Position numbers and translations under genes: made by a program. The notes beneath the pieces were generated by a model. That model was not told the DNA's origin. It ran no database searches and worked only from the letters and a program-made list of their open reading frames with translations. Of a DNA stretch of 64,000 nt, positions 12,683 to 26,287 are shown piece after piece (position 1 is the stretch's first letter; each line of letters opens with the position of its first letter). The stretch comes from Parus major (taxonomy: Eukaryota; Chordata; Aves; Passeriformes; Paridae). The DNA is taken from contig NC_031791.1 of the NCBI RefSeq assembly GCF_001522545.3, positions 3,440,560-3,504,559 of the forward strand, in the 5' to 3' direction.

Positions 12683-12834
12683 TGTCCCTCCCTGTCCCCT
12701 CTGTCTCTCCCTGTCCACGCTGTCCCTCCCGGTCCCCGATGTCCCTTCCGGTCCCCTTTGTCCCTCCTTGTCCCCTCTGTCCCTCCCTGTCCTCGCTGTC
12801 CCTCCCTGTCCCCTCTGTCCCTTCTGGTCCCCGC
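12683..12834. repeat. 19-bp minisatellite, about 8 units
   Basis: The consensus unit is TGTCCCTCCCTGTCCCCTC with scattered changes. The strand is pyrimidine-rich. Long open frames on both strands across it reflect the repeat, not a gene. Confidence 0.92.
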
Positions 12835-14281
12835 TCCCGCCGGGCTCTCGCTGTAGGTGGCAGGAGCTGCCCGCGGTGCCTCAGCGCTGCTCGGGGACAC
12901 TCGGAGCAAAAGCTGCTCATTACCCTGTGGATGAAAACATGGGCTGGAAAATGGCTCCTGGCCCTGGGCAGGGGGCTGGGAGGGTCCCGGGGACAAGGAG
13001 AGCAGCTGAGGGGGCAAAAAGTCAAATGTTAGTTTTCTGTTCAACTGCAATTGCCTTCATTTTCTTCTTTCAGTAACGAGGGGCAGGCTCAAGAGTCCTT
13101 TTGCTCCTGCCATTTGCTCACTATCAAGATAGCAAAGCCTTCTTGGCCTGAAAATGATTATTTTTCTTGACAAATCCTCCTGCTGCTGCTTTTTCTATTA
13201 ATCTCCCTCTGTCTCTTCAGAGCAAAGAGAATTAGAGCGACTGCTCAGAGCCCATTGCTCATCTGTCCTTGAACCCGGCTGGTAGCCTGTTGTTAGCAGA
13301 ACTGAGCAAATAGCAGAGAAAGGAATTCCTACAAATATTCTCTGAAATTTGTGAGGAAATTTCCATCCAGCAGCACAAGCATCTCCTTTGTGGTCTTGTC
13401 CCAGGAACACTGGAGTGTTTGCCCTGAGCAAGCAGAAACACAGGAAGCACAACTCATGCTTCTGTCAACTCAAACAGAAAGAGTTGTTCTGACTAAAAAT
13501 ACTCACTTTGAACAACAATTAACTGGTGATTAATTTCAGAGGGTGAGGAAAGGGGTGGAGGTGCCCATGTACCTCAAGTGCCACCCCAGCACTAGCCTTG
13601 ATGTCCTTGTCATCAGTCAGCTGCCAGGACAGACCTTGGGCATCCTTGTCACCATCCACTGGCCCCAGCACTCCACAAGAACCTTATAAAACAGAGCTGT
13701 TTGGCAATTCAGACAAGACAGGCATCCAGAATTTGGGATCCAAGTTTAAAACCCCTATTACTTTTTGCTGAGCACTTAGGAGAGCCTTATCCAATTGGCC
13801 ATATGGTCCTGGGCTCCCTCCAATCTAATTCACCCATCCCTTGGGCATATTGAGGGGAAAGAGAGGGGGAGGAATTGGAAAAATGTAAATCACATTTTAA
13901 TAGACTCATAAAAATACACAAAGTGATGACCGAGAAAACTTATCAGATTTTATGGGCATGTGGGTTGCTTGACAGAATATGGAAATGCCACTCAAACGGC
14001 AGAGCTGTCCTTGTTGGAAACTCACAACATAATCCAATTTGTGCCGTTCACTAGACAGAGCAGCCGGACTGATTCAAGTCTTCTGCATCCCTGTCACCTC
14101 TGCTTCCCTCTCGTGCCACTTAGGGTGAATGGGAGCTCAGTGCAGCTCTGCACAGCTTGGTACAGCTCAGCCTTTCCATATGGCCAAGCTGCTGTTGACA
14201 GCAAGTGAACCCCAGGGTGGTGGGTCTGGCTGCTCCCCACATCGCAGAATCTTGGGAGTCTCCAAATTCCAGCATCCTGGG

Positions 14282-14462
14282 GTCACAGAATTACAGAATT
14301 GTTTAAGTTGGAGGAAATTTCTGAGGTTGTCAAGTAGAACCTGTGACCAATCTCTGCCTTGTCACACAGCTCAGAGCACTGAGTGCCACATCCAATTGTT
14401 CCTTGGACACCTCCAGGGATGGGTCCCCATGTCCCCAGGGATCAGTCCAGCCACAGTGGAGG
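14282..14462 (-). mobile_element. CR1 LINE 3' fragment
   Basis: TCACAGAATTACAGAATTG, then CTCAGAGCACTGAGTGCCAC and TTCCTTGGACACCTCCAGGG, the same CR1 type as those at 26.3, 40.4 and 55.7 kb. Confidence 0.88.
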
Positions 14463-14518
14463 GCGTTAGGGAGAATGGGAATGGTGTCAAGCTTCCCTGG
14501 CCACAGCAATGTCATCAG

Positions 14519-14730
14519 AATCACAGAATCATGGAAAATCTCAGGCTGGAAAGGACACATGAGAGTCTTCTCACCCAGCTCCTGGCCCTGAACAGGACGC
14601 CCCAACAATCTCACCATGTCCCTGAGAGTGTTGTCCAAATGCTGCTTGTCCATTTTCCTGGGGAACCTGCTCACCTACTGGGTGAAGAACCTTTTCCTAA
14701 ACTTCCCCTGTGATGGAACTTCCCAGGGAG
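14519..14730 (-). mobile_element. CR1 LINE 3' fragment
   Basis: AATCACAGAATCATGG, then CAGGCTGGAAAGGACA and a body ending in GGGTGAAGAACCTTTTCCTA. It lies 56 bases from the previous CR1 in the same orientation but aligns to a different CR1 subtype, so it is probably a separate insertion. Confidence 0.85.
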
Positions 14731-16399
14731 GGACAACTCAGCCATTCCATGTTGGTTACCAGCACCCAGAGCCTGCTCACGTGAGAGCCAGCAGGAGGGA
14801 AGGAAGGAGTTAAACATGCAGAGGGTTTATCTCAGAGGTGCAGGGGCCTGAGCACCCATGGAGGAGAACCAAGATTTCCTGTTGCCACACTCTGGTACCC
14901 CTGGAGCTGCCACTGAGGGTGGGGACAGAGGCTGCTCCGGCAGGTGACATCCAGCCCCACCCCTCAATGAGCACTTCCCAGTTTGGATACTCTCCCCACT
15001 GGCCCACTGGTGTTTGCAGAGCCCAATGGGGACATGAGTGTCATCTCCTGAGTACCAACATGGCCAATGCTCAGAGGTGCAAATCACTTCTCCTGGGACA
15101 GCCCATGGGGAGAATATTTTTTTCTAAAAAGTGCAGGATTTGGCCTGAAATGATTATTTTCCTTTGGCAAATGCTTTGAGACACCATTCCCAGATTCCTG
15201 CTGGCTGTATGGCTGCAGTGTTCTTGCTCATGGTAATTCAGCCACTGACTGTTGTTTGGAACAAAGAAAATGTTTGAAGCCTTGAGAGACGATTGTAGAG
15301 GAGAAAATAGGTGTTGTGCAGGTGAGCTGCTGAAGTTCACCCCTCTAATTGCTCTGTAACTGTGCTGCCTTGCAGAGGAGCTCTCTCCTGAGCCTGGTTT
15401 GCTTGAACATGCTTGCAAAGAGCTATTTTGCTGAAGAATTTAATTTTTGCCATTATGTTGTCCAGCACAGTCCAGCTCTGGGTACTTACCACCAATTATC
15501 CGTCTGGTATAAAGCTAATGTTGACACAGAGGTCCTCAATGTATCGACTCTGGGAATCTGCCAGGAAGACTGGTTTCAAGCAGAATAATTAGTGGGCATG
15601 GGTATCCGTGTAAGATGCCCTTGAACTGATGGACTGTCTTTATTCACTGGGATGTGATCAATTCTGAGGTTTTTCTTTTAGACAAGCCCTTGAATTTAAT
15701 TCCATTCTGTACAGTAAGGATTTCTTGTCTGAAATTCACTTTGCATCAGGAGACCCCTGTCTGAGCTCCCCAATTAGCTATTCTTTCCCCTTATTCCAGA
15801 GTCTTAAAGCATTTTACATGGATTAACTAATTAGCTCTCTTCATAACCCAGGCTTTAAGTTAATTTCCCCATGTGCATTATAAGGACGGTGCCAAGGAAC
15901 AAATCTCCTTTCCCCCAGGGTTTTTCACCTCCCGTTGCTGCAGGTAACTCTGAGGTGACTGGGGTTAGAGAGAAAGGAGCCCAAAATCCCATGGGAAGGT
16001 GTCATGATACCAAGCAGTCCTGAATGCCACAGTGCCTTGTCCTACCCTGCGTGTCCTCTGCTCGGGGTGCAGCCAGAGCACCGGGGAAGGCAGAGAAGCT
16101 CCCAGAGCTTCCAGGGCCAAACACATCATGCAAAGGATCTGGCAAAAGAGCAGTAGGAAAAACCCAAAGGCAGTGCGAGAAATGAGGGGAGAGGAGGGAG
16201 ATCCAGCCAGACTGGGGCCTTCTTCAGCCAGATTGGGTCATTTGGGCAGATCTTGTCCTGGGTACTCTGCCAAGAGGCAGGGTCATGTCCTGCCCATGTG
16301 CAGGACTGTCACAGCTTTGACAGCTCTGACAGCTGCTGTGGGGACAGGGCACTGGCACCAGGGGTGTGGGGCTTCAAGGAGGGGTTTTGAAGATGAAAA
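14731..16399. other. Unannotated unique DNA
   Basis: I see no repeat, exon or RNA gene. Confidence 0.5.
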
Positions 16400-16997
16400 T
16401 TGTAAGTGCAGATAAATCTGTCAAAGAGCAAAGCCATGGCATGGGAGTGTGGGACAGGCAGGGGCTGCCACTTCCTCGTGAGGTGGTTCATGATGAAAGA
16501 AATGAGGGATTTGTCTTTACAAACAAACTGTGGGTCTGCTGGTAGATAAAAATAATGTTGGGAGATAAAATAAACACTGGGAAGGATTCCAGTGATTGAT
16601 AAATGGAATGAGAGAGATTTGTCTTTACAAACAAACTGCAGATCTGCTAATAAATAAAATTGGATCCTGAGACATGAAAGAAACAATTGGAAGAACCATA
16701 AATTCCATAGGAATTCCACTGATTGGCACAAGGAAAAGGAAAAGGGGGAGATATACATTAGAAGGGGGGCTGTATTAGGCTATTTGGGAAACCTGAGCCT
16801 CTCAAGCAGCTCAGGGAATGGGGAAAGAGAGAGGGATAGGCAGCCGGGAAATTGGGATAAAAATGAGGCTGCATCCTCCAAAATTTTGAAATGCCCCATG
16901 GCCTCTCCCTTTATTTGAATAAAGCTACAGAACTCCTCTGTCTTCTTTTTGGACATAAAACTGTTCGTGGATTAATTTTCCTGGCAACGACCGGGCA
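16400..16997 (+). mobile_element. Probable ERV LTR with internal duplication
   Basis: AATAAA at 16918-16923 is followed by an R-U5-like segment (CTACAGAACTCCTCTGTC ... GGATTAATTTTCCTGGCAAC) ending near CCGGGCA (16997). Upstream, GATTTGTCTTTACAAACAAA is present at 16508 and again at 16616, a direct duplication with a 108-base period, as found in LTR enhancer regions. The left boundary is not defined and no target duplication was found. Confidence 0.5.
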
Positions 16998-19900
16998 TGT
17001 CCCCTAAAGCTGGAGTTGACTTTCCTGTGAGGACACCTGGGAGAGTGAAGGCTGCCTGCAGGATTCCTCTCTGGAGCTTAATGCCAGGGATGCTGGGCCA
17101 GGCATCCCAGCCGTGGGAGGACCCGCTCGGGTGCCTCCTCTCCCCCATCCCTCCGGCTTCCCGCACCTGGGAATTGCTCTAACACAAAGGCTACACGCTA
17201 ATGGCTGCCCACCCGCAGAGATGAATATATCCATTTAATATCCAGCTGTGCGGCTCCTGCGTTCCCTTTGGTAATGAGCCTCCGATATGCGGCAGCCAGG
17301 ACAAGGCGCTGATTCCCTGCTCCGGGCAGAAAAGGGGTGACCAGGTCTATGTGCACACAGCGAGGGGCACATCCCAGCCTGGGTTTTCCTTGAGGGGGAG
17401 CTCCCAGAGGCCAATAATTTGGGATTTTGAAATTTTTTTTTTCTTGCTGTCACTCACGCTCCACTTGGTGCAAGCCAAGGGAAAAACTGTCTGTGCCCGT
17501 CTTGTCTCTCTCCTTCTCTTCCCAAGGGTTGTGATTTTAGGTTTGTTTGGAGATAATTTCACCAGTCCCTGAGTTTACCAACTGTTCTGTCTGCCTGTAC
17601 AGCGCAGGTCCCCGTGTTGTTTATGTGGAGGGCTCTTTACAGCCGCTGACAAACTCCAGAGGCAACAGGAACAGCCACTGCCATATATTAAATGCTGCAG
17701 TGTAAAATAGGAGGAGATTAATCTTTTATTTCTCCCTTTATAAGCTCCTACTTGTGTTCTATTGCTGCAAAGTTATGAAAAGGTTTATTTTTCAATAAGC
17801 ATGTTCTGTTGTAGCATCCACCGAAAAAAAAAAGAGTGGTGTGTAAAGTGAGGGTAAAATTCCTCCTGACAGATGCTGGGCATAAAAATGGGGAGAGATT
17901 TATCTGAAGGAGGAAGGGCGCGAATTAAGAGATGGGATTTACACTAAACAGCAGGGAAATGTGTGAGCAGGGAGAGCCCTCAGGCACAGAAGAGCTTCCA
18001 AAGACAAGGGCTGCCATGCTGGGATTGCAGTATTTGGGAAAATATTGTGGAGTGTGGGAAGCTGGCAGGGATTTTGAATCCCAAATTGCAGGAGGTTTCA
18101 TTTGCAATAAATATTTGGAGCAAGCAGAGCCCTGTATCCTTCACACCCCCTTTCCTCTTGGCTTCAAAACTCCATTGATTTAGGAAGTCCCTGGAGGAGA
18201 TGAGTGGTGGCACAAATCCCCTGAGCTCCTGAGGGTCTCTCATGGGTCACAGGGATGTTAATTCTTCCCCTGATGAAGTTTTGGTGACGGTCACTGCTCT
18301 GGGGACAGGCTCAGTGCAGGTGGAGCCCAGCAGGTGGCTTGGTCACAGCCTCATCATTTGTGTCTCTAAAAAGTGACCTTTCCCCACCTGGTCGGAGGGG
18401 ACTGAGTGACAGCACGGGGCTGATGGCAGCTGTAAATCTTGGCCCAAGAATAAGTTAGAGATGGAAAGTCATTGCTGCACCTTCAGCAGGTGGTAAAACC
18501 CGCTGTAAATCTCTGAAAGGCTTGTCAGGACGCTAATGGATTGAGCTCCCGATGCTTAAATTTCACAGCTTCCAGTTCTCCTGAAATGTCACCTGGAGGA
18601 CTCTGCAGAAGGACAAGGGGGCAGAAGAGAGCCCTTTTGGCCTTTGGTGGACTCTGGCAGTGGGGACAGCCCCGAGATCTGGCACTGGAAGGGAGAGAAG
18701 TGGGCTTGTTTCCAAGACACGGCCTAGGGCTTGCACAGGGAGCTTGGCTCCTGCTCCAGCACAGGGCAAACAGGCTCGGTCCCCACCTCCACTGCCTGGG
18801 TGGACATGTCCCCCAGGTCCCCATGCCCACTTTTGGATGGATGCGCATCCCACTGCTACCACTCTGCTGCTCTCTCCCCTCTTGTGCTGCCCTTGGGCTC
18901 CTGGACAGAGCTTCCCCCAGCTCCAGCTCCACATCTGGGGCAGCTGCTGGCAGTCAGACCTCACCATGCCTCTGCCAGTATTCACTCTGAGGATTCAGCA
19001 GCAGGCTGAGGAGTGAAAAACCAAACTCCTGCCTGGCTTGGCTGCCTGCAGCGCAGGGAAGGTGCCAGGGCTGACCTGGAGCTCAGCAATAGGAGACAAA
19101 TGGGCTGGGGGTGAGTGGCATTAACGTTCCTGTAGTGGCATTAATTTTACCTCCTCCTTGCCCAGGTGAGCAGTGCTGTGGCAGTACCTCCCCGAGCGGA
19201 GGAATGATGATCCCTATTTATCTTGTCTGGCGTCTCAGCTCTGGAAGCATTTTTAATTCAGTTTCTCCATTTTCCCCTCTTTTTGTCTTCCTGGAGGTAA
19301 GTCCTATTAAAATCTGTCTTGTTGGCTGCTTTGTCGAGCCCAGCGATGGCAGGCAGGGGAGAGGGATTTCAGATATTTCTCTTCTGAAGGTCTGTCCTGA
19401 CTCAGAGAGTTAACCCCTTACTATTTCAAAGCTACTCCTGTTGTATTTTCTTTCATTTCTTTGAGTAAACAAAAGGCAAAGGAAGATTCTTCTCTTGTGA
19501 CAGTCCTGAGTCAGTAGTGGCGTGTGGGGGGGGCTCAGGAGTTGGGGGCTGCAGCCAGCCTGCCAGGGGGACACAGCAATGGCTCAGGCCAGGATGTGGA
19601 AGAGGGAACACAATGCAGCCACTTAGAAAAAGGAAACATTTCCCCTAAGCCTAGTTCTAAGCAGGAGCCCCAATTCCTGCCTTTCTGCCCCTCCCCAGAG
19701 CTCATGCTGCTGGCAGACACTCACCTAAAATGCATTTTACAGCACTGATGCCGCTGTTACACTGCTGCCAGTTGGGAGCTTTCAGTGCATGAACTGGCTC
19801 TGATGGGACTGTCAGATTTGCAGTGAGCAAACAATAGGAAACAACATTTTTCAACAAATCTTCTGTAATTTCAATATCACACCATTGATTTTGAGTCACT

Positions 19901-20989
19901 TGGGCGGCAGTAGTTGAACCATTATTGGTTTGTGTCATTAAGGACTGGGGCAGGGGAGCTGTGCAAATCCCCGAGGCAAGGGAATAAATACTAGGGCTGG
20001 TTTTTCTTTTTGTAGGCTACTGCCTTCCTTTCCAATATGCTGTTATGCCACAGGGGACCACAATCAATTAAAATAAAGTAAATTAAGAGTGGAAAAATAT
20101 TAAAGAAAGACAGAAATTGAAGGGATCTGCTGGTGCTGCCGAGGGTCGTGGCGGGAAGCTCCGGAGCAGCACCGTCACTTCTCCCTTTCCCCACATTTTG
20201 GTGCTGATGTCTCAGCCCTGCCAGGGCAGATTAGCAGCTGCCTTAAGGGTCGGGATAGCCCAAAATCATTCCACCATGGGAAGCAGCCCTCAGTTGCTGC
20301 CACACCACAGCACAAAACCGGGCAGCAGAAAGCACCTTTTCCCCTCTGTGGGGGCCATGGTGTTGTGCAACATCCCCTTTCCAGGTGTTCCTAAACCCCC
20401 CCCAATCTTCCCGAAGCACGGGAGGGGCCACAACAGCCAGAAGAGAACCCTGAGGGGGAGCAGATCAGGGCACCTGCTGGGGCAATGGGCAGCACCACCT
20501 GGGCTGGGGAATAATGTTCAAACATGCTGCCAGCGGTGAAGGGATGCTGGTGCGCTGGTTGCCCCTGCACAAAAGGAATATCATAGCATGTAAATGTCAT
20601 TTGTATTGTGATCATTAGCTCGAGCTGTGGGAGGTGCCTTATATCAGTTACATTCTTCCAGGGGCTCCTGCAGAGCTGCCAAGAACTTCTTAAGTGCACG
20701 GTGGCATTTAGGAGATTGCTGCCTGCTCAGAGCAGATGTTCCACGGATTACACAGCTCAGTGTGCAAGACAGCTTCAAATTAAAACAAAAAAAGATGCAA
20801 TATTTATGGGCTGCTCTGCATGTACTGGAAAGAGGAACGTACTGTGTCTGGTAGTAAAGGTACAACCAGAAACGTACCTGAAAACATCCAGAGTTTGGCT
20901 TCAAAGGCAGAGCAGCAGCAATGGAGGCTGGTGCAGGGATGGCTGAATTAGCATTTATTGAATATTTGCAGTAATTGACACAATTCCTT
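16998..20989. other. Unannotated unique DNA
   Basis: Open frames of up to about 150 codons at 18.5-19.0 kb overlap on both strands in GC-rich sequence and show no domain. Nothing else is seen. Confidence 0.5.
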
Positions 20990-21158
20990 GCTGCGAAGGA
21001 GGGGAGGCCCTGGCACAGGTTACCCAGAGAAGCTGTGGCTGCCCCAGGATCCCTGTGGGTGTCCAAGGCCAGGCTGGATGGGGCTTGGAGCAGCCTGGGA
21101 CAGTGGGAGGTGGAGGAGCTTGAACCCAAAACATTCTGTGGTTCTGTGATTCTCTGAG
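20990..21158 (+). mobile_element. CR1 LINE 3' fragment (sense)
   Basis: GCACAGGTTACCCAGAGAAG, GTGTCCAAGGCCAGGCTGGA and an end at TTCTGTGGTTCTGTGATTCT, the CR1 3' terminus with its 8-base ATTCTGTG-type repeats. One of only two sense copies here. Confidence 0.92.
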
Positions 21159-22130
21159 TTCACTTATCTGGGTAGTGATCAGTAGCTTTTTCTGCATCTA
21201 AAACAGTCTTGGCCTGGCCCTGCCAGAGCTGGGGCTGCCCAGAGAGACAGATTTTCAGGCATTTGTCTTTGTCTTTCTCCTTGGTGACAGACAGAGGCCT
21301 GTGCCCTGTACTTTCCCTTAGCCAGCCTTCCTGGAGTGTGCACCAGCACATCCTCAGCCTGACCAGAGCCTGGGACTGAGGAAGGGGCAGCAGCACAGAC
21401 AGCCCCCACCAGCCCTTCCCTTCATTGCTAAGTTCAATCCAAGCCTCAGGGAAGCAGCTGATGCTGCCCTTTTGTACCTCAGCACTCCTCACCTCCTCCT
21501 TGTGCTTCCCTTTCAATCTGCTGCCTGCAGAGCTACCCTCTCCTTCCTTGGATGGATTTTCCTGTTCTGTGCTTTACCCTTTCTGCAAGGGCTGAGCTCT
21601 GACTTCCAAAGCTCCCTGCAGGAGCTGCAGTGGGTGCTGCAGGGGCTGGATGGAGCAGGCTGGGCACTCAGGTCTGGGGGGGGAGAACAGCAAAGCCCAT
21701 TCTGTTCTCCCTGGAAATCTTCTCCAGAGGCTCCTGCCCAAGTGTCGTGCCCAGGTGTGGCTCCGGACCAGCCCCGAGAGCTGTTTGCTGCTGCAGAATC
21801 ACTATAGGTGGCAGCATCGGCGAGCCAGAGGCTCAGACTGGGATAATTCAGGCCCAGAATAAGAGAAAACTCGATACGGGTAATCCCGAGCACAAACATT
21901 TCCCTCTCTGGAGCTGCACCTCCCGGAGCAGAGCTGCCCTCCAAGGCTGGGCTTTCTGTTGGGAGCAGCCGAGGATGCACCGGACAAGGCTCCTCCGACC
22001 TTTGGGTCACTCTCACCTTCTGCAGGGAGGTTTTCTCACCCCAAATCCTTCCCTGTGTGAAATGGGTGGTTTGGGAATGCTGCACAGAGCATGGGGAGTG
22101 AGGGTATCCAAGCCCTCCTCTCTCCGGTGA

Positions 22131-22156
22131 GGTTTATAGTGACATTTATAGTGACT
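22131..22156. repeat. 12-bp x 2 tandem duplication
   Basis: TTTATAGTGACA is followed directly by TTTATAGTGACT. Confidence 0.85.
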
Positions 22157-23261
22157 GACGGTAACTCAAGTACGGTTTGTGGTTTGACCTGATGAACCTG
22201 AAGCCTTAAATCACAGGAATCTGCCAAGTGAAGCTCTTTAACCTCTGCCCTCGCTGCCGTAGACAGCAACCGGCTGCGGCTCCCAGGAGTGTTTAATGAA
22301 CTTGCCGTGCTGCCAGCAGATGTGTTCATGCTCTGGGTCCCTCCTCTGTGAGTCCCCTGGCCCTTCCCCGAGCTTTCTAAAATGTTCTCCTGAAACTGCT
22401 GCCCTTCTGGAGGGCAGAAAGAGCAGCTGTATGGGCTCCTGAATTGGCGCTGCCCTGGTTATGGCCCTGTGAGCTGGGACGTGCCCGGTGGTGGCCGAGC
22501 AGGGCAGGAAATGTTTCTTGGTTCCCCACGAGTCTCAGAGACTCAATGGGGGCAGAGAGAGACTCTTTGGGGATCAGGGACTTGGATTTGTGCCCCACAG
22601 GGGAAGACTGCTGAGTGGGAACAGTCAGAGACAACTTCCCAAAATGGGTGAAGGAAGCAAAGGCCTCCCCTGAGGGCACTGACTGAGCACAGGGCTGTGC
22701 AAAATCCCATCCAAAGCCTCCGTTATCTCAACAAATTCCCTATTTATTTTCCAGGCACAACACACTCTGTAACCTCCTGTTTTACTCAGAAGGGAAACCC
22801 CCTTTATTTATTTATTTTAATTGAGAACCCTGGTGGAAAACAAGCTTTGCTTCCAGAACCAATTACATTCCATCTCTTAACTGGATTAGGTACCTTGATA
22901 AAACTCCAGTGAAAAAATATTTGCTCATATTTAATCATTTGTTGACTTGGCACCTCGCAAAATAAAGCAAAATTAAATAAAAATGTGTAAAGGGCAATCC
23001 GCTTCCTGATAAATCCAGCCCACTCCGAGCAGTTTATTACAGGAGCAATGATCCATTAGCTCACACATAAATTAGAATCATGCATCCGGTTTATGGAGTT
23101 GCAAATTGCTGGCTGCTGCTGTTGTGTCAAAAAATAGGCTGTGCCAGGAATGAATCATGGCTGTTGTCTGGACTGCCTACCCTCAGCAGTTTAGGGTTAG
23201 GCAGGATGAAAAGCAAAAGGAATCCAAGCCCTTAGTTTAATTTCATTGAATAATGTAAAAT

Positions 23262-23490
23262 CTTGCAATGTCCTGAGTGGGAAGGGACCCACTAGGGTCA
23301 TGCAACCCTTGGCCCGGCACAGACAACCCAAAATCCCATCCAGTCACTGAGAGTGGTGTCCAAATGCTCCTGGAGCTCTGGCAACCTTGGGGCAGTGCCC
23401 AGCACTCTCTGGGTGAAGAACCTTTCCCTAATATCTAATCTAGCCCCTCCCCTGACACCACCATTCCCTTGGGACCTGACCCCATGACAG
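23262..23490 (-). mobile_element. CR1 LINE 3' fragment
   Basis: GTCCTGAGTGGGAAGGGACC, AGTGGTGTCCAAATGCTCCT and GGTGAAGAACCTTTCCCTAA, a CR1 of the same subtype as 14519-14730. Confidence 0.88.
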
Positions 23491-26287
23491 AGGGCAGAGA
23501 TTGGTGCCTGATTTTTTTGCTGCTTGTACAAACAAAGCAATCAGTGTGTTTGCATGGTAACAGGGTCTGCAGCTGTGGAATGAATCTTCTGCTAGTGCCC
23601 TGAAAACCAACCCTGTCCATCTATCGATCCCAGCTCTGTTATCTGTGCCCACGTGTGGGAATGCAGCCCCTGAAATGATATCCAGCCATCAATATTCTCC
23701 CCAGGTGTGCCTGCTGCTGTGCTCCTTATTGCAGGTCGGATCACCTCCCGAAGAGTTTCCCATTATTTCTCAGCCAAAGAGGAGAGAACACTGCCTGACA
23801 CAGCCACTGTTACCTGTGTGCTGCTAACGGGAATGAGAGGTTGTGGGGTTACCTGGGCTTCCTGGGTGATTATTATACAGCTCCAGTGGCAGGAAAACAA
23901 TTGGTCTGAGGGGAATTGTAGCAGGAATCGGTTCAGCCAAATATTGGCATCATTAACCCCAACAAGGCTTGCTGATGTGCAGCTGGGTTGGGGCTTCAGC
24001 CTGTTTGGGATTTCCAGGGGCATCAAAATCAACAGCAGGTGAGTCAACCCAGGAAGCCCATCTGGGAGCAATGAGCCCTGACAGCCTCTGCCCTCCTCCT
24101 CCTCTGGAGCACCTGGTGCAGCCCCTGGCAGAGCCCAGCCCCAAACCCACAGTTTGGACACGGGTTTTGGGATGTGGCTGCAGCGATCCAGGAGCTGCCC
24201 AGGCTGTGGGGGTGTGCTCCCTGGCAGAGGTCACACACAGCCCTGCACTGCTTCAGGGCCTGAGACCCTCTGTGTGGGATTCTTGCTGTTGCCAAGATGA
24301 CCCAAAGGACAGTCTCACTCCTGCCTTTCCTGGGAGCTCATCTCTGCTCACAGAACGGGGGTCAATGCCTCGGGTTCCCCAAAAACCCTGAAATTCCTCT
24401 GCTAAAACTGTGACTATGCAGAGCAGCATTTGGGAAGCTGTAGTTTTGTGCTTCCTGAGATTCTGAGGGGTTCTGAGGGTGAGCCTGAGCCCTGTTCTCT
24501 GTGTGCTGTCAGTGTTGTGTCCCCTCCACACCTGTGTAGCTGCACAGGTGTCAGATCATGGCACAGATCTGGCACAGGTTTCTGTGGCCAGGCCATCACT
24601 CCAGCCGATGCTCTGCAGAGGTTTAAAGATCTGGAGAGGGCAGAGCCCCAGGGAAGGACTGCACAGGTAATTTTGTGTTCCCCACACTGCAGTGCTGTGT
24701 TTAAGCTCTACCCAAGGCCCGACACCCCCATTCCAGGGGCTCAGCTCTCCCTTTGTTTGTGGCTGCAGCTGCTTGGAGTCCCTGGAGAGCCAGGGATGGG
24801 TGACCCACTCCTTCCAGATGTGCTGATTGAAGCAGTGGTTAATAACCCCTGCTCACCTACACAGCCAGAAGGAATGAAATAAAAGAGGTTCTGCTTTATT
24901 TATTCTTCTTAATACGAAATTCATGCCCTGATTGCCTTTCCTCTCTCCAGCCAGGCTTCTGGGAGGTATGAGATTCAGTTCATGAATCTGAATTTGGGGA
25001 AGCTTCATCTTTTGAGCTTTCTGTTCAGGGAAAGTTACTTGATAGCCACAGAGCCAAGGGGGAAATACATTATTGAAAGAAAAGCTTCCTTTTTAATCTA
25101 AAATTCAGCAGGATCTTTGAGATGAAAAAGGTTATTTCCAAGAGTCTGTCCAGCATATCTTGAGGGCTTCTCCTTCCCATACAATAAGTAGTGAGTGAGA
25201 GGGAGGGAGAAAAGATCCTCAGTCAGAAACAGGCTGGTGTTCTCTCTCAATTACACCAGCATCCCATCTCCTGACAAGGGAATAGCAATTCCCCTTGCAA
25301 AGCAGTGCTTGGAGGCTGGCTGGAGAAAGAGGAGAAAGTAATTATGGCTAAACTGTGCAAACAGGGACTCCTGGGAGCAGCCTGGCAGTGTTATAGGGGT
25401 TACTCAGAGGAGTGAAGTATGAGTTAGAACACTTCCACCCAGGAAAAGCACTTAAATAGCAGTCTTGGTCCCTTAGAACTCAATTTGTTGAATGCTGGTT
25501 AAGAGCATCTTGAAGCCCAGAAAAGGGAATTATGGGATTTCTGATGACAGGTGGATGCTGGGGGGTTCACACTCCAGGAGATTGTGGCTGGTTGCCAAAA
25601 ACTCCCTGCAAGAGGCACACATTTTCTGGGGGCTTGGTGCCTTCTTGCAGCTTTGCTGTCCAAGAGCTTTGCAGCAAGGCCAGGATGAGGTGCCTTTTCC
25701 TCTGAGATGCAGAACCAGCTCCCATCTCCCTGCAGGACTGGGGTGGGATGTTGAAGCTGGTTCCCGTGTGAGGCAGCAAAAGAAAATATTGCCAGAGAGT
25801 CAGACGCATCCTTGGGAGAAACTTATTTTTTTCTCTCTGACCTGGAAAGGCTCCAGTTTTGCTTCTGCTCCCAATTTAAAACCATTCTCTTGCCACGGTC
25901 AATCATTTTAAATTCTCTCCCTGGACTGTGCTGGCTCGAGGAGCTGCAGGGGCTCTGTGTGTGTGTGTCTGCATAGGGAAGCAGGGAGGGACAGGCTCTG
26001 ATTCCTCTCTGGGGATGCCAATAGGTGGGACTTGTGCGTGGGATGGAAGAACAGCAGCTCTGCTGCCAGCAGTTCTCTCCACAGCCATGCTCCTCTCCAC
26101 CCCTGTGGGTGGATTTTGGGGCTCACTGTGTTAAAGGGAGGCTTTAATTGTGTCACTTAACAAATTCCAAATGAGATATTTTTGTTCTAAAAGATGTCTG
26201 AGCCACACCTCCCTGTGTCTCACCCAGGCTCTGCCATGCCCTTACCCTGCCCTGAGTGCCCACGTCTCAAAATCCCAGGAGTCCTCA

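Larger units (their letters stand above)
21159..26287. other. Unannotated DNA between CR1 copies
   Basis: Except for the CR1 at 23.26 kb and the 12-bp duplication at 22.13 kb, I see only unique sequence. Overlapping open frames at 21.5-22.1 and 23.8-24.9 kb have no recognisable domain. Confidence 0.5.

Noticed and set aside
12292..13032. Overlapping open frames of 138-246 codons on both strands
   Set aside because: They depend on the 19-bp minisatellite, which lacks stops on both strands.
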